Below are positions 16,805-25,753 of a stretch of DNA of 64,000 bases, piece after piece. The notes below the pieces were generated by a model. It did no database searches and was not told the origin of the DNA. It saw only the letters and a program-made list of their open reading frames with translations. Source of the DNA: Bradyrhizobium embrapense (lineage in GTDB: Bacteria; Pseudomonadota; Alphaproteobacteria; Rhizobiales; Xanthobacteraceae). The DNA lies in NCBI RefSeq assembly GCF_001189235.2, contig NZ_LFIP02000002.1, forward strand, positions 806,411-870,410, given 5' to 3'. Positions within the stretch are counted from its first letter, which is position 1, and each line of letters starts with the position of its first letter. Position numbers and translations under genes: made by a program.

Positions 16805-18550
16805 CTACGACGCCGCGGCCTCGACCTTGTCGCGCAAGGTGAAGCGGTCGCCGTCGCGGACCAGCGAGACGTTGCGCTGGTGGAAGGCGTCGAGCGTCGC
16901 GCGGTGGCCGATCGAAACCACCGTGGTGTCGGGCAGTTTCTCGGCGATCAGTCGGTACAGCGCGGCCTCCGACGGCTCGTCGAGCGAGGCCGTCGCCTCG
17001 TCCAGGAACAGGAACTGCGGCGCATGCAGCAGCGCGCGGGCGATGCCGAGCCGCTGCTGCTCGCCGAGCGACAGCATCCGGTTCCAGTGTGCCTGTTCCT
17101 CGAGTCGCGCCGCGAGCTGCGGCAGTCCGACAGCGGCGAGGGTCTCACGGACCCGTCCCGCATCGTAGCTCGCAGCCTGGCCCGGATAGACAACCGCATC
17201 GTGCAGCGAGCCGATCGGCAGATAGGGACGTTGCGGCAACATCATCAGGCTGGCATTGGCCGGGATCTCGACCGCGCCGCGACCGAACGGCCAGATGCCA
17301 GCCACCGCGCGGAACAGCGTGGACTTGCCGGCGCCGGAGGGGCCGGTGACCAGGGTGCGTTCATTGTCGCGGAGGCTGAAGCCGTCAGCCGCGAGCAGCG
17401 GCTTGCCATCCGGCAGGGTGACCAGGAGATCGTCGAGATCGATGGTGTCGCCACCACCTGCAGGTCTGACGTGGATAATGTCCTGCCGTTGCGCGAGCGC
17501 ATCGCCGCCGCGGATCGAGTTCTCGAAGCCATCGAGACGCGCGACCACCGATTGCCATTCGGCCAGCGTCCGGTAGGCCGTGATGAAGAACGACAGTGAT
17601 TCCTGCACGCTGCTGAAGGCGGACGCGGTCTGCATCATGCCGCCGAGCTGGATCTTGTTGGCGAAATAGGCCGGTGCGATCAACACATAGGGGAAGATCA
17701 CGGCGGCTTGCGAATAGGTCGCGGTGAACGCGGTCAGCTTCTTGGTTCGCTGCATGATGTCGAGCCAGTTTCCAACCACGAAACCGAAGCGATCGAGCAA
17801 TCGCGTACGCTCGGCCGGTTCGCCGCGGAGCAGTGCGATCTGCTCGGCGTTCTCGCGGGTGCGCACCAGGTTGAAACGGAAATCGGCCTCGAACCGTTGT
17901 TGCCGGAAATTGAGGTCGACCAGCGGCCTGCCGATCACATGGGTCAAAACCGTTCCGAGGATCGCGTAGATCAGCGCCCCCCATACCAGATAGCCGGGAA
18001 AGGCGATGTCGTTGCCGAACAGATGCAGCGGCGCCTGATTGGACAAACCCCACAGGATGACCACGAAGGACGCAAGCGTCACGACGGAGCTCAACAATCC
18101 GATCCCGAGCGTCAGGGTCTGCTCGACGAAGCGCTGGGTGTCGTCGGCGATACGCTGGTCGGGGTTATCGGCGGCATCGCCGAGCAACTGCATGCGATAG
18201 TGGTTGGCATTGTGCAGCCAGCCGCCGAGATAGCGCGTGGTCATCCACCGCCGCCAGCGGATCTGCAGCCATTGATTGAGATAGAGCTGGTAGACCTTCA
18301 GGCCGATCCAGAATGCCGCGAGCACGCAGAAATAACCGATCTGGTAGGTGAAGACCGCCTGATCACGCTCCTGCAGCGCGTTGTAGAAAACATTGTTCCA
18401 GCGGTTGAACAGCACGGTCAGGAAGACGCTGGCGAGCTCGATGATCACCACCGCGGCCAGAAGTCCGCGGCCTGCCCATTTGTCGTCGGAGTTGAAATAG
18501 GGCGAGGCGATGCGCCACACCGTTGCGAGCGTCGAGCGAATGTTTTTCAC
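16805..18550 (-). CDS. ABC transporter, fused permease and ATPase (SbmA/BacA-related, YddA type)
   Basis: 581 residues. The first 330 hold about six membrane helices with the ABC_membrane_2 pattern (QIRWRRWMTTRYLGGWLHNANHYRMQL, DNPDQRIADD), as in SbmA/BacA and YddA. The ATPase domain has Walker A GPSGAGKST near 405, the signature LSLGEQQRLGIARAL and Walker B FLFLDEATASLDE. It should work as a homodimer in the inner membrane. Relatives move peptides, very-long-chain acyl groups or vitamin B12. BacA relatives matter in legume symbiosis, but BacA itself lacks the fused ATPase. Monocistronic. Confidence 0.87.
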   Translation of the reverse strand: MKNIRSTLATVWRIASPYFNSDDKWAGRGLLAAVVIIELASVFLTVLFNRWNNVFYNALQERDQAVFTYQIGYFCVLAAFWIGLKVYQLYLNQWLQIRWRRWMTTRYLGGWLHNANHYRMQLLGDAADNPDQRIADDTQRFVEQTLTLGIGLLSSVVTLASFVVILWGLSNQAPLHLFGNDIAFPGYLVWGALIYAILGTVLTHVIGRPLVDLNFRQQRFEADFRFNLVRTRENAEQIALLRGEPAERTRLLDRFGFVVGNWLDIMQRTKKLTAFTATYSQAAVIFPYVLIAPAYFANKIQLGGMMQTASAFSSVQESLSFFITAYRTLAEWQSVVARLDGFENSIRGGDALAQRQDIIHVRPAGGGDTIDLDDLLVTLPDGKPLLAADGFSLRDNERTLVTGPSGAGKSTLFRAVAGIWPFGRGAVEIPANASLMMLPQRPYLPIGSLHDAVVYPGQAASYDAGRVRETLAAVGLPQLAARLEEQAHWNRMLSLGEQQRLGIARALLHAPQFLFLDEATASLDEPSEAALYRLIAEKLPDTTVVSIGHRATLDAFHQRNVSLVRDGDRFTLRDKVEAAAS

Positions 18551-18860
18551 AGATTATCGTCTCCGGGGAAGCGGCCGCAACGGCCTGAAGAATCGGGACA
18601 ATCGCAGTGCACCTCGACTAAAGTCGTAGGTCTGGCATGCAAGCGTTGGCTTGTCCCGGCAAGCGAGTCAACCCTAGCATGACGACAACGGCGAGGGGCG
18701 GGGGACCTTCGATTTTTCGCGAGGATGTGAGCGATCCTTACCGATCGTTCATTCGCGAGCCGGGGCTGCAATCTTTCCGACGGACTCCCGCAATCGCACC
18801 AGCGCACCTGCCTGCACGCAAGGCGAGGGCGCTGCATAAAAATGTGGGAAGGATCCCGAG
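18551..18860. other. 310-bp divergent region between the ABC exporter and the permease
   Basis: No gene is seen. It must hold the promoters of both genes. CAAGC...GCTTG and CTTG...CAAG short inverted repeats occur near 18640-18665 but are too weak to call. GGAAGGA before 18861 is the permease ribosome-binding site. Confidence 0.4.
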
Positions 18861-20531
18861 ATGAGCACCTGGAATCAAATCTACAATCCGCTCGGCAATG
18901 CGGGGCTGTCGACGCTGGCCGCCGCCATTCCCGTGGTCACGCTGCTGGTCTTGATCGCCAGCGGCAAGGTGAAGGCGCATATCGCGGCCATCATCGCCGT
19001 GATCGTGACCAACCTGATCACGATCTTCGTGTTCACGATGCCGGCCGGCATGTCGATCCGCGCATCGATCCTCGGCATCGTCACCGGGTTCTTTCCGATC
19101 GGCTGGATCGTGCTCAACGTCATCTTCCTCTACCAGGTCACGGTGAGATGCGGGAAGTTCGAGTTGCTGAAGCGCGCGGTCGGCGGCGTCACGGAGGATC
19201 GCCGGTTGCAGCTTCTCCTGATCGCGTTCTCGTTCGGCGCCTTCTTCGAGGGCGCCTCGGGCTTCGGCACCCCGGTCGCGATCACCGGCGCGGTGCTGAT
19301 CGGGCTCGGCTTCTCGCCGCTCGCAGCCTCCGGCCTGTCGCTGATCGCCAACACCGCGCCGGTCGCCTATGGTGCGCTCGGCACGCCGATCCAGGGCCTC
19401 GCCTCGGTCACCGGGCTCGATCCCTATATCCTCGGCGCCATGGTCGGCCGGCAGCTGCCGCTGTTCTCGCTGATCGTGCCGTTCTGGGTGGTGTGGGCCT
19501 TTGCCGGCTGGCGCGGCATGAAGGAAATCTGGCCGGCGATCCTGGTCACCGGCGTGTCGTTCGCGGTGCCGCAATTCGTGATCTCGAACTACATCAATCC
19601 CTGGATCGTCGATATCGGCGCCTCGCTGATCTCGATGGGCGCGCTGATCCTGTTCCTCAAGATCTGGCAGCCGCGGCAGCTCTGGCTGTCGCCTGCGCTG
19701 CGCGGCCGCGATGAATCGGCGGCGACGATGGCGGCCGCACCGCCGCTCGACAAGACGCCGCTGACCCAGGGCGAATTGTGGAGCGCGCTGCTGCCGTGGA
19801 TCATCGTCTGCATCCTGATGCTGATCTGGGGCAATGGCGCCTTCAAGACCTGGGCGAATGCCAACTTCGTCTGGAACTATGCGGTGCCCGACCTCGACAA
19901 GCTGATCTTCAAGGTGCCGCCGGTGGCCGCCAAGCCGACGCCGGAAGGCGCCGTGTTCAGCTTCACCTATCTGTCGTTCACCGGAACCGGCATGCTGATC
20001 GCCGCGATCATCTCGGGTCTCTTGATGGGCTTCTCGCCTGCCAAGCTGATCGCCGAATATGGCCGCACCATCCGCCTCTGCGCGATCTCGCTGATTACGA
20101 TCTCGGCGATGCTGGCGATCGGCACGCTGACCCGGCTGTCCGGCGTCGACGCCACGCTCGGTCTCGCCTTCGCGGCGACCGGCGTGCTCTATCCCTTCTT
20201 CGGAACCTTGCTCGGCTGGCTCGGCGTGGCGCTGACCGGATCGGACACCGCCTCGAACGTGCTGTTCGGCAATCTGCAGAAGATCACCTCCGAGCAGCTC
20301 GGCCTGTCGCCGATCCTGATGGCGGCGGCGAACTCCTCGGGCGGCGTGATGGGCAAGATGATCGACGCGCAATCGATCGTGGTCGCCTCGACCGCGACCA
20401 ACTGGTACGGCCACGAGGGTTCGATCCTGCGCTACGTGTTCCTGCACTCGATCGTGCTGGCGTGCCTGGTCGGTCTGTTCGTGACCCTGCAGGCCTATGT
20501 CTACCCGTTCACGGAGCTGGTCTTGAAATAA
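18861..20531 (+). CDS. L-lactate permease family transporter (LldP/GlcA)
   Basis: 556 residues with about 13-14 hydrophobic helices, matching E. coli LldP (551). Family blocks include SFGAFFEGASGFGTPVAIT, NTAPVAYGALGTPIQGLA, GWLGVALTGSDTASNVLFG and ANSSGGVMGKMIDAQSIVVA. The family imports L-lactate, D-lactate and glycolate with protons; GlcA is the glycolate member. With glcDEF 4-10 kb upstream, a glycolate role is plausible, but no lactate dehydrogenase or glcC lies near to decide. A strong terminator follows. Confidence 0.9.
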   Translation: MSTWNQIYNPLGNAGLSTLAAAIPVVTLLVLIASGKVKAHIAAIIAVIVTNLITIFVFTMPAGMSIRASILGIVTGFFPIGWIVLNVIFLYQVTVRCGKFELLKRAVGGVTEDRRLQLLLIAFSFGAFFEGASGFGTPVAITGAVLIGLGFSPLAASGLSLIANTAPVAYGALGTPIQGLASVTGLDPYILGAMVGRQLPLFSLIVPFWVVWAFAGWRGMKEIWPAILVTGVSFAVPQFVISNYINPWIVDIGASLISMGALILFLKIWQPRQLWLSPALRGRDESAATMAAAPPLDKTPLTQGELWSALLPWIIVCILMLIWGNGAFKTWANANFVWNYAVPDLDKLIFKVPPVAAKPTPEGAVFSFTYLSFTGTGMLIAAIISGLLMGFSPAKLIAEYGRTIRLCAISLITISAMLAIGTLTRLSGVDATLGLAFAATGVLYPFFGTLLGWLGVALTGSDTASNVLFGNLQKITSEQLGLSPILMAAANSSGGVMGKMIDAQSIVVASTATNWYGHEGSILRYVFLHSIVLACLVGLFVTLQAYVYPFTELVLK

Positions 20532-20557
20532 CGAGGCGAGGCGTCGCCCAAACGAAG

Positions 20558-20588
20558 ATCCCCGCGGGTGCGAGCCCGCGGGGATTTT
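20558..20588 (+). terminator. intrinsic terminator of the permease gene
   Basis: ATCCCCGCGGG (20558-20568) pairs perfectly with CCCGCGGGGAT (20575-20585), followed by TTTT. Confidence 0.9.
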
Positions 20589-20661
20589 GCGTTTCAAGCG
20601 CTTTTTCACGCGCCGCCGTTCTGGCCAATCGCAGCCGCGTCCCATACAAGGGCGGCGTCAG

Positions 20662-20707
20662 AGCATGATCCGGAAAAGCGGAAGCCGGTTTTCCGACTAG
20701 ACATGCT
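20662..20707. repeat. palindromic repeat, second copy of the 9831 element
   Basis: AGCATGATCCGGAAAAGCGG opens it and GGTTTTCCG...ACATGCT closes it, nearly the same as the copy at 9831-9877. It sits just upstream of the next gene and may form part of its leader. Confidence 0.85.
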
Positions 20708-20729
20708 CAAAAGCGATCCTGGGAATGGC

Positions 20730-21146
20730 ATGATCTCGATGAAGCGGATTCTGAACGGCGGCATGGCCGCGTTGGCGCTGAGTGCAACGGCCCTTGCCGC
20801 GGTTCCAGTGCAGGCCCAGGAAGAATTCCCGTTCGGCTTCGTGATGACGCTCGATGCCGCGCGCATGCCAGGCTCCAAGCGGATTCCCTCGATCGAGGTC
20901 GGCGAGAATGGCGAGGTGATCCTCGAACTGTGGTGCGATGGCGGCAAGGGCCAGTTCTCGGTCGCCGGCAACACCATCGTGTTCGTTCCCGGCGCGATGG
21001 AGAACCGCAGCTGCGCGCCGGATCGGGCGCAGGCCGACAAGGATCTGCTGGCTGCGCTCGGCGACATGACGAGCTGGAAACGGCAGGGCGATCAGGTCAC
21101 GTTCATCGGCAGCAAGCAGCTGCGGTTCGTGATCAACAGCAACTGA
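20730..21146 (+). CDS. exported META-domain-like protein
   Basis: 138 residues from the ATG at 20730 (GGGAA upstream); 20739 is an equal alternative. A signal peptide runs to about residue 32 (AAVPVQAQEEF). The rest resembles a META/HslJ domain: a Met-rich start GFVMTLDAARMPGSKR, then beta-strand sequence with two Cys (LWCDGGKGQF, NRSCAPDRAQADKDLLAALGDM) and a closing FIGSKQLRFVIN. HslJ-type proteins are envelope proteins tied to stress or drug resistance. A frame extending upstream to 20568 runs through a terminator and repeat and is not used. Confidence 0.68.
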   Translation: MISMKRILNGGMAALALSATALAAVPVQAQEEFPFGFVMTLDAARMPGSKRIPSIEVGENGEVILELWCDGGKGQFSVAGNTIVFVPGAMENRSCAPDRAQADKDLLAALGDMTSWKRQGDQVTFIGSKQLRFVINSN

Positions 21147-21165
21147 TACATCGAGGGGCGGCCGC

Positions 21166-21834
21166 TCAGGGCGTTGCGACCAATCCGCTTGCGGTGGCGA
21201 CGATCCAGCGATTGCCCCAGCGCACGATGGAATCGACGCGTCCAAGGCCAGGCACGACGTCGCCGCGCGCGGCCATCTTGACGCCCTCCGGCCCCTCGAG
21301 CACGGCGGTGCCGTCGCGGACTTCGACCACCGACCATCCGGGAATCGTGCTCGGGCGGGTCTCGGGAGCTGCTGCCGCGGGCTGCTTCGGCCCCAGCGCC
21401 ATGGCTTGCGCGTTCAGCGTCGTCGGCGCGGCACCGAGCATCTGCGGGCGTGGATTGGCGACCGATTTGGGGATGCTGCCGGTAACATCGGCGTTGGAGG
21501 CGGTCCGGCGCGGGCTCTCGCTCTTTCGGCTCGGTGGCGCCTCCGCAACGTGCTGGACAGGCGCTTCCTTCTGGGCCACCGGGACCGCGGCGGGAGCTGT
21601 AAAGTCGCGCCAGTTGGCGCCGCCGGTCCATCCCAGCACGAAGCTTGCGGCCAGTGCGGTGGCTGCCAGCAGGGCAGTGCCGATCCGGTCGGCGAACGGC
21701 TCCCGCAGCAGCAGGGCGGCGTCATGGTTCTCGCCTGAGATGTCCCAGAGGTCCGCGGTCTGCGCCGGCGAATGACCCTCCGTCACATCCGTTGGCCAGA
21801 TGCTCGAAGGACTGATCGGCTCGCGGTCTTGCAT
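21166..21834 (-). CDS. inner-membrane protein of unknown function with periplasmic C-terminus
   Basis: 222 residues from the ATG at 21834. A cytoplasmic stretch of about 50 residues (SPSSIWPTDVTEGHSP) is followed by one membrane helix (IGTALLAATALAASFVLGWTGG), a Pro/Ala-rich linker, and a C-terminal folded part (GWSVVEVRDGTAVLEGPEGV, GDVVPGLGRVDSIVRWGNRW). That last block looks like a small beta domain seen in periplasmic secretion-associated proteins, but I do not recognise a family. It is convergent with the META-like gene. Confidence 0.65.
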   Translation of the reverse strand: MQDREPISPSSIWPTDVTEGHSPAQTADLWDISGENHDAALLLREPFADRIGTALLAATALAASFVLGWTGGANWRDFTAPAAVPVAQKEAPVQHVAEAPPSRKSESPRRTASNADVTGSIPKSVANPRPQMLGAAPTTLNAQAMALGPKQPAAAAPETRPSTIPGWSVVEVRDGTAVLEGPEGVKMAARGDVVPGLGRVDSIVRWGNRWIVATASGLVATP

Positions 21835-22120
21835 GGGCGTGACCCGTGTTCGGTGACGCAAAGGATGATCCTCGAAACTAAATCGAGCCTTAATTTTCGG
21901 TGACCGAACTGCGGCAGCACGAAGTCTTTTGGTCGCAGGCCCCGTAAATCGACGGGTATAGGCGAGCGGAAGCGATGCCGTCCTTTGGGCGATCACCACA
22001 AACAAGCCCGCGATGAAGCGTCCAGGGGGCGCTACGTTGCCCGGCCTGCAGCGGTCGTTTCCGGACGCCGTCTCCGCGAAGCGGGTCGTCGCGGCGCGCA
22101 GACGTCGCTATAGCGGATGC

Positions 22121-22768
22121 ATGCTCGACTTCGCCGCACAATACGCTGCCTTTCGGCGCCGCGATCCGGCCTGGGACGGCATCGTGTTCGTCGCGGTCCG
22201 GACCACGGGCGTGTATTGCCGCCCGGTGTGCCGGGCGCGCACGCCGCTCGCCCGCAACGTGCGGTTCTATGGCAGCGCCGCGTCGGCCGAGCGCGCCGGC
22301 TACCGGCCCTGCCTGCGCTGCCGTCCCGAAGCGGCGCCGTTCTGCCCGGCATGGAAGGGCACCAGGTCCACGGTCGAGCGCGCGCTGGCGCTGATCGAAG
22401 CGGGCGCGCTCGACCGCGGCAATGTCGCTGCGCTGGCCGATCGGCTCGGCATCGGCGCACGGCATCTGTCGCGTCTTTTTGACGAGCAACTCGATGCATC
22501 GCCGCTGCAGGTCGCGCTCTCGCTGCGCGTGCAGCGCGCCAAGCGCCTGATCGACGGCAGCAATCTCCCGATCCGTGTGGTGGCGCAGCGCGCCGGCTTC
22601 TCCAGCGCGCGTCGCATGAACGCCGCATTCGCAAAACTCTACGGCCGCTCGCCCGCCTCGCTGCGACGGAAAGCCGCCGCCAAGCATCGCGATGCCATGA
22701 ACCTCGATGGAGATCTGCAATGGCCAGGACCTACGGCACCGTCAGCGCCGAACAGAAACTCAAGATGA
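22121..22768 (+). CDS. AdaA-like methyl-sensing transcriptional regulator
   Basis: 215 residues, close to Bacillus AdaA (211). Residues 1-70 form the Ada zinc domain with all four Cys: CRPVC (33, 37) and CLRC (64, 67), Cys33 being the likely methyl acceptor. An AraC-type double helix-turn-helix follows (NVAALADRLGIGARHLSRLF; LPIRVVAQRAGFSSARRMNAAF). There is no O6-methyltransferase domain as in E. coli Ada, nor an AlkA glycosylase domain. It should turn on alkylation repair when methylated. Its last 49 bases overlap the thioesterase gene in another frame. Confidence 0.83.
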   Translation: MLDFAAQYAAFRRRDPAWDGIVFVAVRTTGVYCRPVCRARTPLARNVRFYGSAASAERAGYRPCLRCRPEAAPFCPAWKGTRSTVERALALIEAGALDRGNVAALADRLGIGARHLSRLFDEQLDASPLQVALSLRVQRAKRLIDGSNLPIRVVAQRAGFSSARRMNAAFAKLYGRSPASLRRKAAAKHRDAMNLDGDLQWPGPTAPSAPNRNSR

Positions 22769-23187
22769 GCGGTCTCGAATTCGTCCAAGGGCTCGCCTCT
22801 GGCGAATTGCCGCTCAACACCATCGCGCGCACGCTCGGCTATGACGTCACCGAGGCCGAGCATGGCCGCGTCGTCGTCACGCTGCTGCCGACGGATGCGC
22901 ATCTCAATCCGGCCGGCACCGTGCATGGCGGGCTCACCGCGACACTGCTCGACAGCTGCATGGGGCTTGCGGTGCAGTCGACGCTCGATGCCGGCACGAG
23001 CCAGACCACGCTGGAATTCAAGATCTCTCTGGTGCGGCCGATCACGCCGGACACCGGGCTCATCCGGGCCGAGGGCCGTGTGCTCAATTGCGGCCGCCGC
23101 GTCGGCACCGCGGAAGGCAGGGTCACCGACGAGAAGGGGCGACTGCTCGCGCACGGCACGACGACGTGCCTGATCTTTCCGGCTTGA
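22720..23187 (+). CDS. PaaI-type hotdog thioesterase
   Basis: 155 residues; the ATG at 22720 has GGAG upstream inside the end of the AdaA-like gene. The hotdog fold shows HLNPAGTVHGGLTATLLDSCMGLAV, where the Asn/His/Gly block and following Asp are the PaaI active-site pattern. Such enzymes hydrolyse acyl-CoA thioesters, often phenylacetyl- or hydroxybenzoyl-CoA. The long overlap with the upstream gene suggests coupling but may only reflect genome compaction. Confidence 0.85.
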   Translation: MARTYGTVSAEQKLKMSGLEFVQGLASGELPLNTIARTLGYDVTEAEHGRVVVTLLPTDAHLNPAGTVHGGLTATLLDSCMGLAVQSTLDAGTSQTTLEFKISLVRPITPDTGLIRAEGRVLNCGRRVGTAEGRVTDEKGRLLAHGTTTCLIFPA

Positions 23188-23288
23188 TGAAAAGCTGCTG
23201 CGGAGAGCCTGCGCCGGCACTGCCGAGCCGATCGCTTGCTCTACCCGAATGCATGTAGCCGCGATGCGATCGTCGATGAAACGCCGGC

Positions 23289-23753
23289 TCACCCGGCGTA
23301 ACCATTCCGTTCAGGCAAGCGAATGAGGCCGAGCTGCAGCATGGCGGTCAGCGCGTCTTCCTGCCCGAGCTCCTCGGCGATCCGTCCGTCCCGCACGCGC
23401 AGCACGGTCGTGCCGGCGAACGTCATCTTGCGGCCGGAGCCCGCGGGCAGCGAGCCGAGGCGGAAGTCGCTGAAGGCAGGCCCGGTGTGCGTGCCGCCAC
23501 CTTCCCAGCGGCCGACGACGAGATCGCCCTCCGCGACGAGATCGCCGACGCCCCAGAAATTGAGATCCGGGAACGCTTCGCGAAACTCGGTGATGAACTG
23601 CGTGACCGCGGCGCGGCCCCTCTTCGGCTCGTGCATCGGGTAGTGCACGACAATGTCCGGCGTCGCGAGCTCCTCGATGATGTTTGGATTCCACGGGTTG
23701 CCCCAGAAGCCCGTGAACCATCGGCCGACCACATTCTTGTTTTGCTCTGACAT
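23289..23753 (-). CDS. SnoaL/ester-cyclase-like NTF2-fold protein
   Basis: 154 residues from the ATG at 23753, with GGAGAC upstream. NVVGRWFTGFWGNPWNPNIIEELATPDIVVHYPMHEPKRG and AVTQFITEFREAFPDLNFWG are typical of SnoaL-like polyketide-cyclase/ester-cyclase proteins. The middle block VAEGDLVVGRWEGGGTHTG and the VLRVRDGRIAEELGQEDALTAMLQLGL ending fit the family well. Members range from cyclases to isomerases and many have no known substrate. It is monocistronic and convergent with the thioesterase gene. Confidence 0.82.
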   Translation of the reverse strand: MSEQNKNVVGRWFTGFWGNPWNPNIIEELATPDIVVHYPMHEPKRGRAAVTQFITEFREAFPDLNFWGVGDLVAEGDLVVGRWEGGGTHTGPAFSDFRLGSLPAGSGRKMTFAGTTVLRVRDGRIAEELGQEDALTAMLQLGLIRLPERNGYAG

Positions 23754-23951
23754 CTCATCGTCTCCATTTGCGCGTTGCCGGCATCGCGGCCGGCGCTGTG
23801 TCGATGCGCGCATTAGGCAATGTGAGACGCGTGTCGCACCACCCGATTCCGGATCGGGCATGCTGTCAGACTTCAGGAGAAATTCCGCTGTGTCGATATG
23901 ACGTTTGGCGCTGCTTCCCGAACTCCGTCGAGCAATCGGGAAGCGGGTGGA

Positions 23952-25151
23952 TCACCGCCACACCGACTTGTCGGCGTCCCAGCGCTGGCCTTTGAACTCC
24001 TTGAGCAGCGCGTCGATCGCGCCGTTGTCGTCCTTGGCTTCGCTGCCTTCCTCGTCGCTGCTGGAATCGTCGGACAGATTGAGCTTGGCGCCGGCGCTGT
24101 CGTCCGACGTCGAGACGGTGGGGCTCGAGACCCACAGCATCAGTTTGTCGGAGCTGCCGGGCTTGTCGGGCGAGACGAGGGCGGTGATTTCGTAGTTCTG
24201 GGTAAGGCCGAGCGCAGGATAGATCGCGCTCGGCCGCTTCAGCACCAGCTTGAGCTTGCCGGTGTTCGCGTTCCAGGTCGCGGACGCCGGCTTTGCCGCG
24301 AGCGTCTTTGCCAGCACATTGGAAATCGCAGTCGCGAGCTTGTCCTTGTTGATCTTGTCGCCGTCGCGCCAGTCGGCGGCGGCGAAGCGGATGGTGCGGT
24401 CCATCTCCACCACGCCACTGGTCCAGCCGGCTGCCGTCACGCCGGGCGCCGATTTCGCCTTGGCGAGCAGCGCGCCGGCGTGCTCGGGATCGACGGTGAG
24501 GTTGAGGGTCTGCTCGCCGGAGCGCATTGCATCGCAGGTTACCGCGAGGCTGGAGGTGCCGACCTCGACGGCCTCGCCCTTCAGGCTCTTGAGGAAATCG
24601 GCCGCCGCGTCGAGCTTCACCCGCACCCCGATCGATTCCGGGGAGACGTCGGTAAAATCCTTCGGCTGCGGCGTGATGCCGTCCTCGGTGGCCTGGTTGT
24701 CCTGGAATTCCTTCTCGCTGAGATCGGAATTGTCCGTCGATGCCACTTCGGTCACGGTCTGGCCGATCGTGATCTGGCCGCGGAACTCAAAACTGTCGCC
24801 GCTCTGCTTGCGGTTCAGCTTGACGGTGACCGGCTGCTTGTCGGCAACGCTCGTGGTGGTGCCGGAGAGCGTCTGGCCGTTGATGGTCAGGTTGGCGACG
24901 AAGCGGTCCTTACGCTCGGAGCTCTTGTCGGCGGGATAGCAGACGTCGAGCACCGCCGCAGTCACGGTCTTGCCCTGGCGGGTTTCCTTCAGCACCACGT
25001 CGGCATTGCCGTCCATCAGGCCGTCGATCGCGGTGAAGTAGCGCGTCTCGGGGCCGCCCGTCGGCGCCGGCTTCGTTTGCAGCTTCATCTGGGCGAGGGC
25101 AGGTGCCGAGATGACGGCAACACCGAGCAGCAGGAGCGGGAGCGCGCGCAT
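23952..25151 (-). CDS. large exported protein of unknown function
   Basis: 399 residues with a clear signal peptide (MRALPLLLLGVAVISAPALAQ). The rest is beta-rich, with Ser/Thr/Asp-rich stretches and no membrane helix. Two Cys occur (LDVCYPADKSS and AVTCDAMRSGEQ) and could form a disulfide. Near the C-terminus is an acidic low-complexity run (DDSSSDEEGSEAKDD) followed by IDALLKEFKGQRWDADKS. I do not recognise a family. Likely periplasmic. It follows marR on the same strand after a probable terminator. Confidence 0.68.
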   Translation of the reverse strand: MRALPLLLLGVAVISAPALAQMKLQTKPAPTGGPETRYFTAIDGLMDGNADVVLKETRQGKTVTAAVLDVCYPADKSSERKDRFVANLTINGQTLSGTTTSVADKQPVTVKLNRKQSGDSFEFRGQITIGQTVTEVASTDNSDLSEKEFQDNQATEDGITPQPKDFTDVSPESIGVRVKLDAAADFLKSLKGEAVEVGTSSLAVTCDAMRSGEQTLNLTVDPEHAGALLAKAKSAPGVTAAGWTSGVVEMDRTIRFAAADWRDGDKINKDKLATAISNVLAKTLAAKPASATWNANTGKLKLVLKRPSAIYPALGLTQNYEITALVSPDKPGSSDKLMLWVSSPTVSTSDDSAGAKLNLSDDSSSDEEGSEAKDDNGAIDALLKEFKGQRWDADKSVWR

Positions 25152-25213
25152 ACGATAAGTCCTCGAAGGGCAGAATCGGTTCCGTCGTAACTAGCAAACC
25201 TCCGTGTCATTGG

Positions 25214-25245
25214 CCAAAAAAGAAGGCCGCCTAACGGCGGTGCTT
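25214..25245 (-). terminator. terminator after marR
   Basis: On the minus strand a CCGCC/GGCGG hairpin (25227-25231 with 25236-25240) is followed by CTTCTTTTTT. The stem is short but the U-tract is strong. Confidence 0.55.
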
Positions 25246-25257
25246 CCATAATCGTCG

Positions 25258-25734
25258 TCATGCGCGGTCGTGCGGTTCCTGGCCGCTCTCCAGCCTGCTG
25301 CGCAGCGTGCTGACGACGCGACTGACGGTTTCGATGTCCTTCACCGGCAGCCCATCGGCGAGGCCGTTCACCCAGGGCAGTTGCAGCCGCATCGCCGCGT
25401 CGAAGCTTTGCTGGCCCTTGTCGGTCAGCACGACGAGCTGGGCGCGGCGGTGATGCGGGTTGGTCTCGAATGTGACGAGCCCGTCCCGCTTGAGGTCGTT
25501 GACGATCCGCTGCACGTTCTGTCTGGCAGCGCCGAGGTCGCGCGCCAGCCACGCCACCGGTTGCGGGCGCTCGGTGGCGACGATGGCGCCGAGGATCTGC
25601 CAGCGCGCGCTGGTCAGGCCAAGTCCGGCCACCATCCGGTCGCCGGCGGTGAACAGCAGGCTGTTGAGCCTGAACAGGTCGAGAATCAGGTCGCTCAGGG
25701 CCTCGCCCGCCGGCGTTCGCTTGGTTTGCGGCAT
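25258..25734 (-). CDS. MarR-family transcriptional regulator
   Basis: 158 residues with the MarR winged-helix pattern: LGLTSARWQILGAIVATERPQPVAWLARDLGAARQNVQRIVNDLKRDGLV (recognition helix), then the wing HHRRAQLVVLTDKGQ. Dimerising helices flank it. The gene is divergent from an ABM-domain gene, and a perfect 18-bp palindrome sits 20-37 bp before its own start, so it very likely represses itself and its neighbour. Ligands of this family are often phenolics or quinones, which fits a quinol-monooxygenase-like target. Confidence 0.9.
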   Translation of the reverse strand: MPQTKRTPAGEALSDLILDLFRLNSLLFTAGDRMVAGLGLTSARWQILGAIVATERPQPVAWLARDLGAARQNVQRIVNDLKRDGLVTFETNPHHRRAQLVVLTDKGQQSFDAAMRLQLPWVNGLADGLPVKDIETVSRVVSTLRSRLESGQEPHDRA

Positions 25735-25753
25735 TTGTCACCATAAGTTTGTA

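Noticed and set aside
18738..20645. 635-codon leftward open frame opposite the permease gene
   Set aside because: Shadow of a clear membrane transporter; covers its terminator and promoter.
20568..20729. Upstream extension of the META-like protein
   Set aside because: It would run through a perfect terminator and a palindromic repeat; the ATG at 20730 has a ribosome-binding site just after them.
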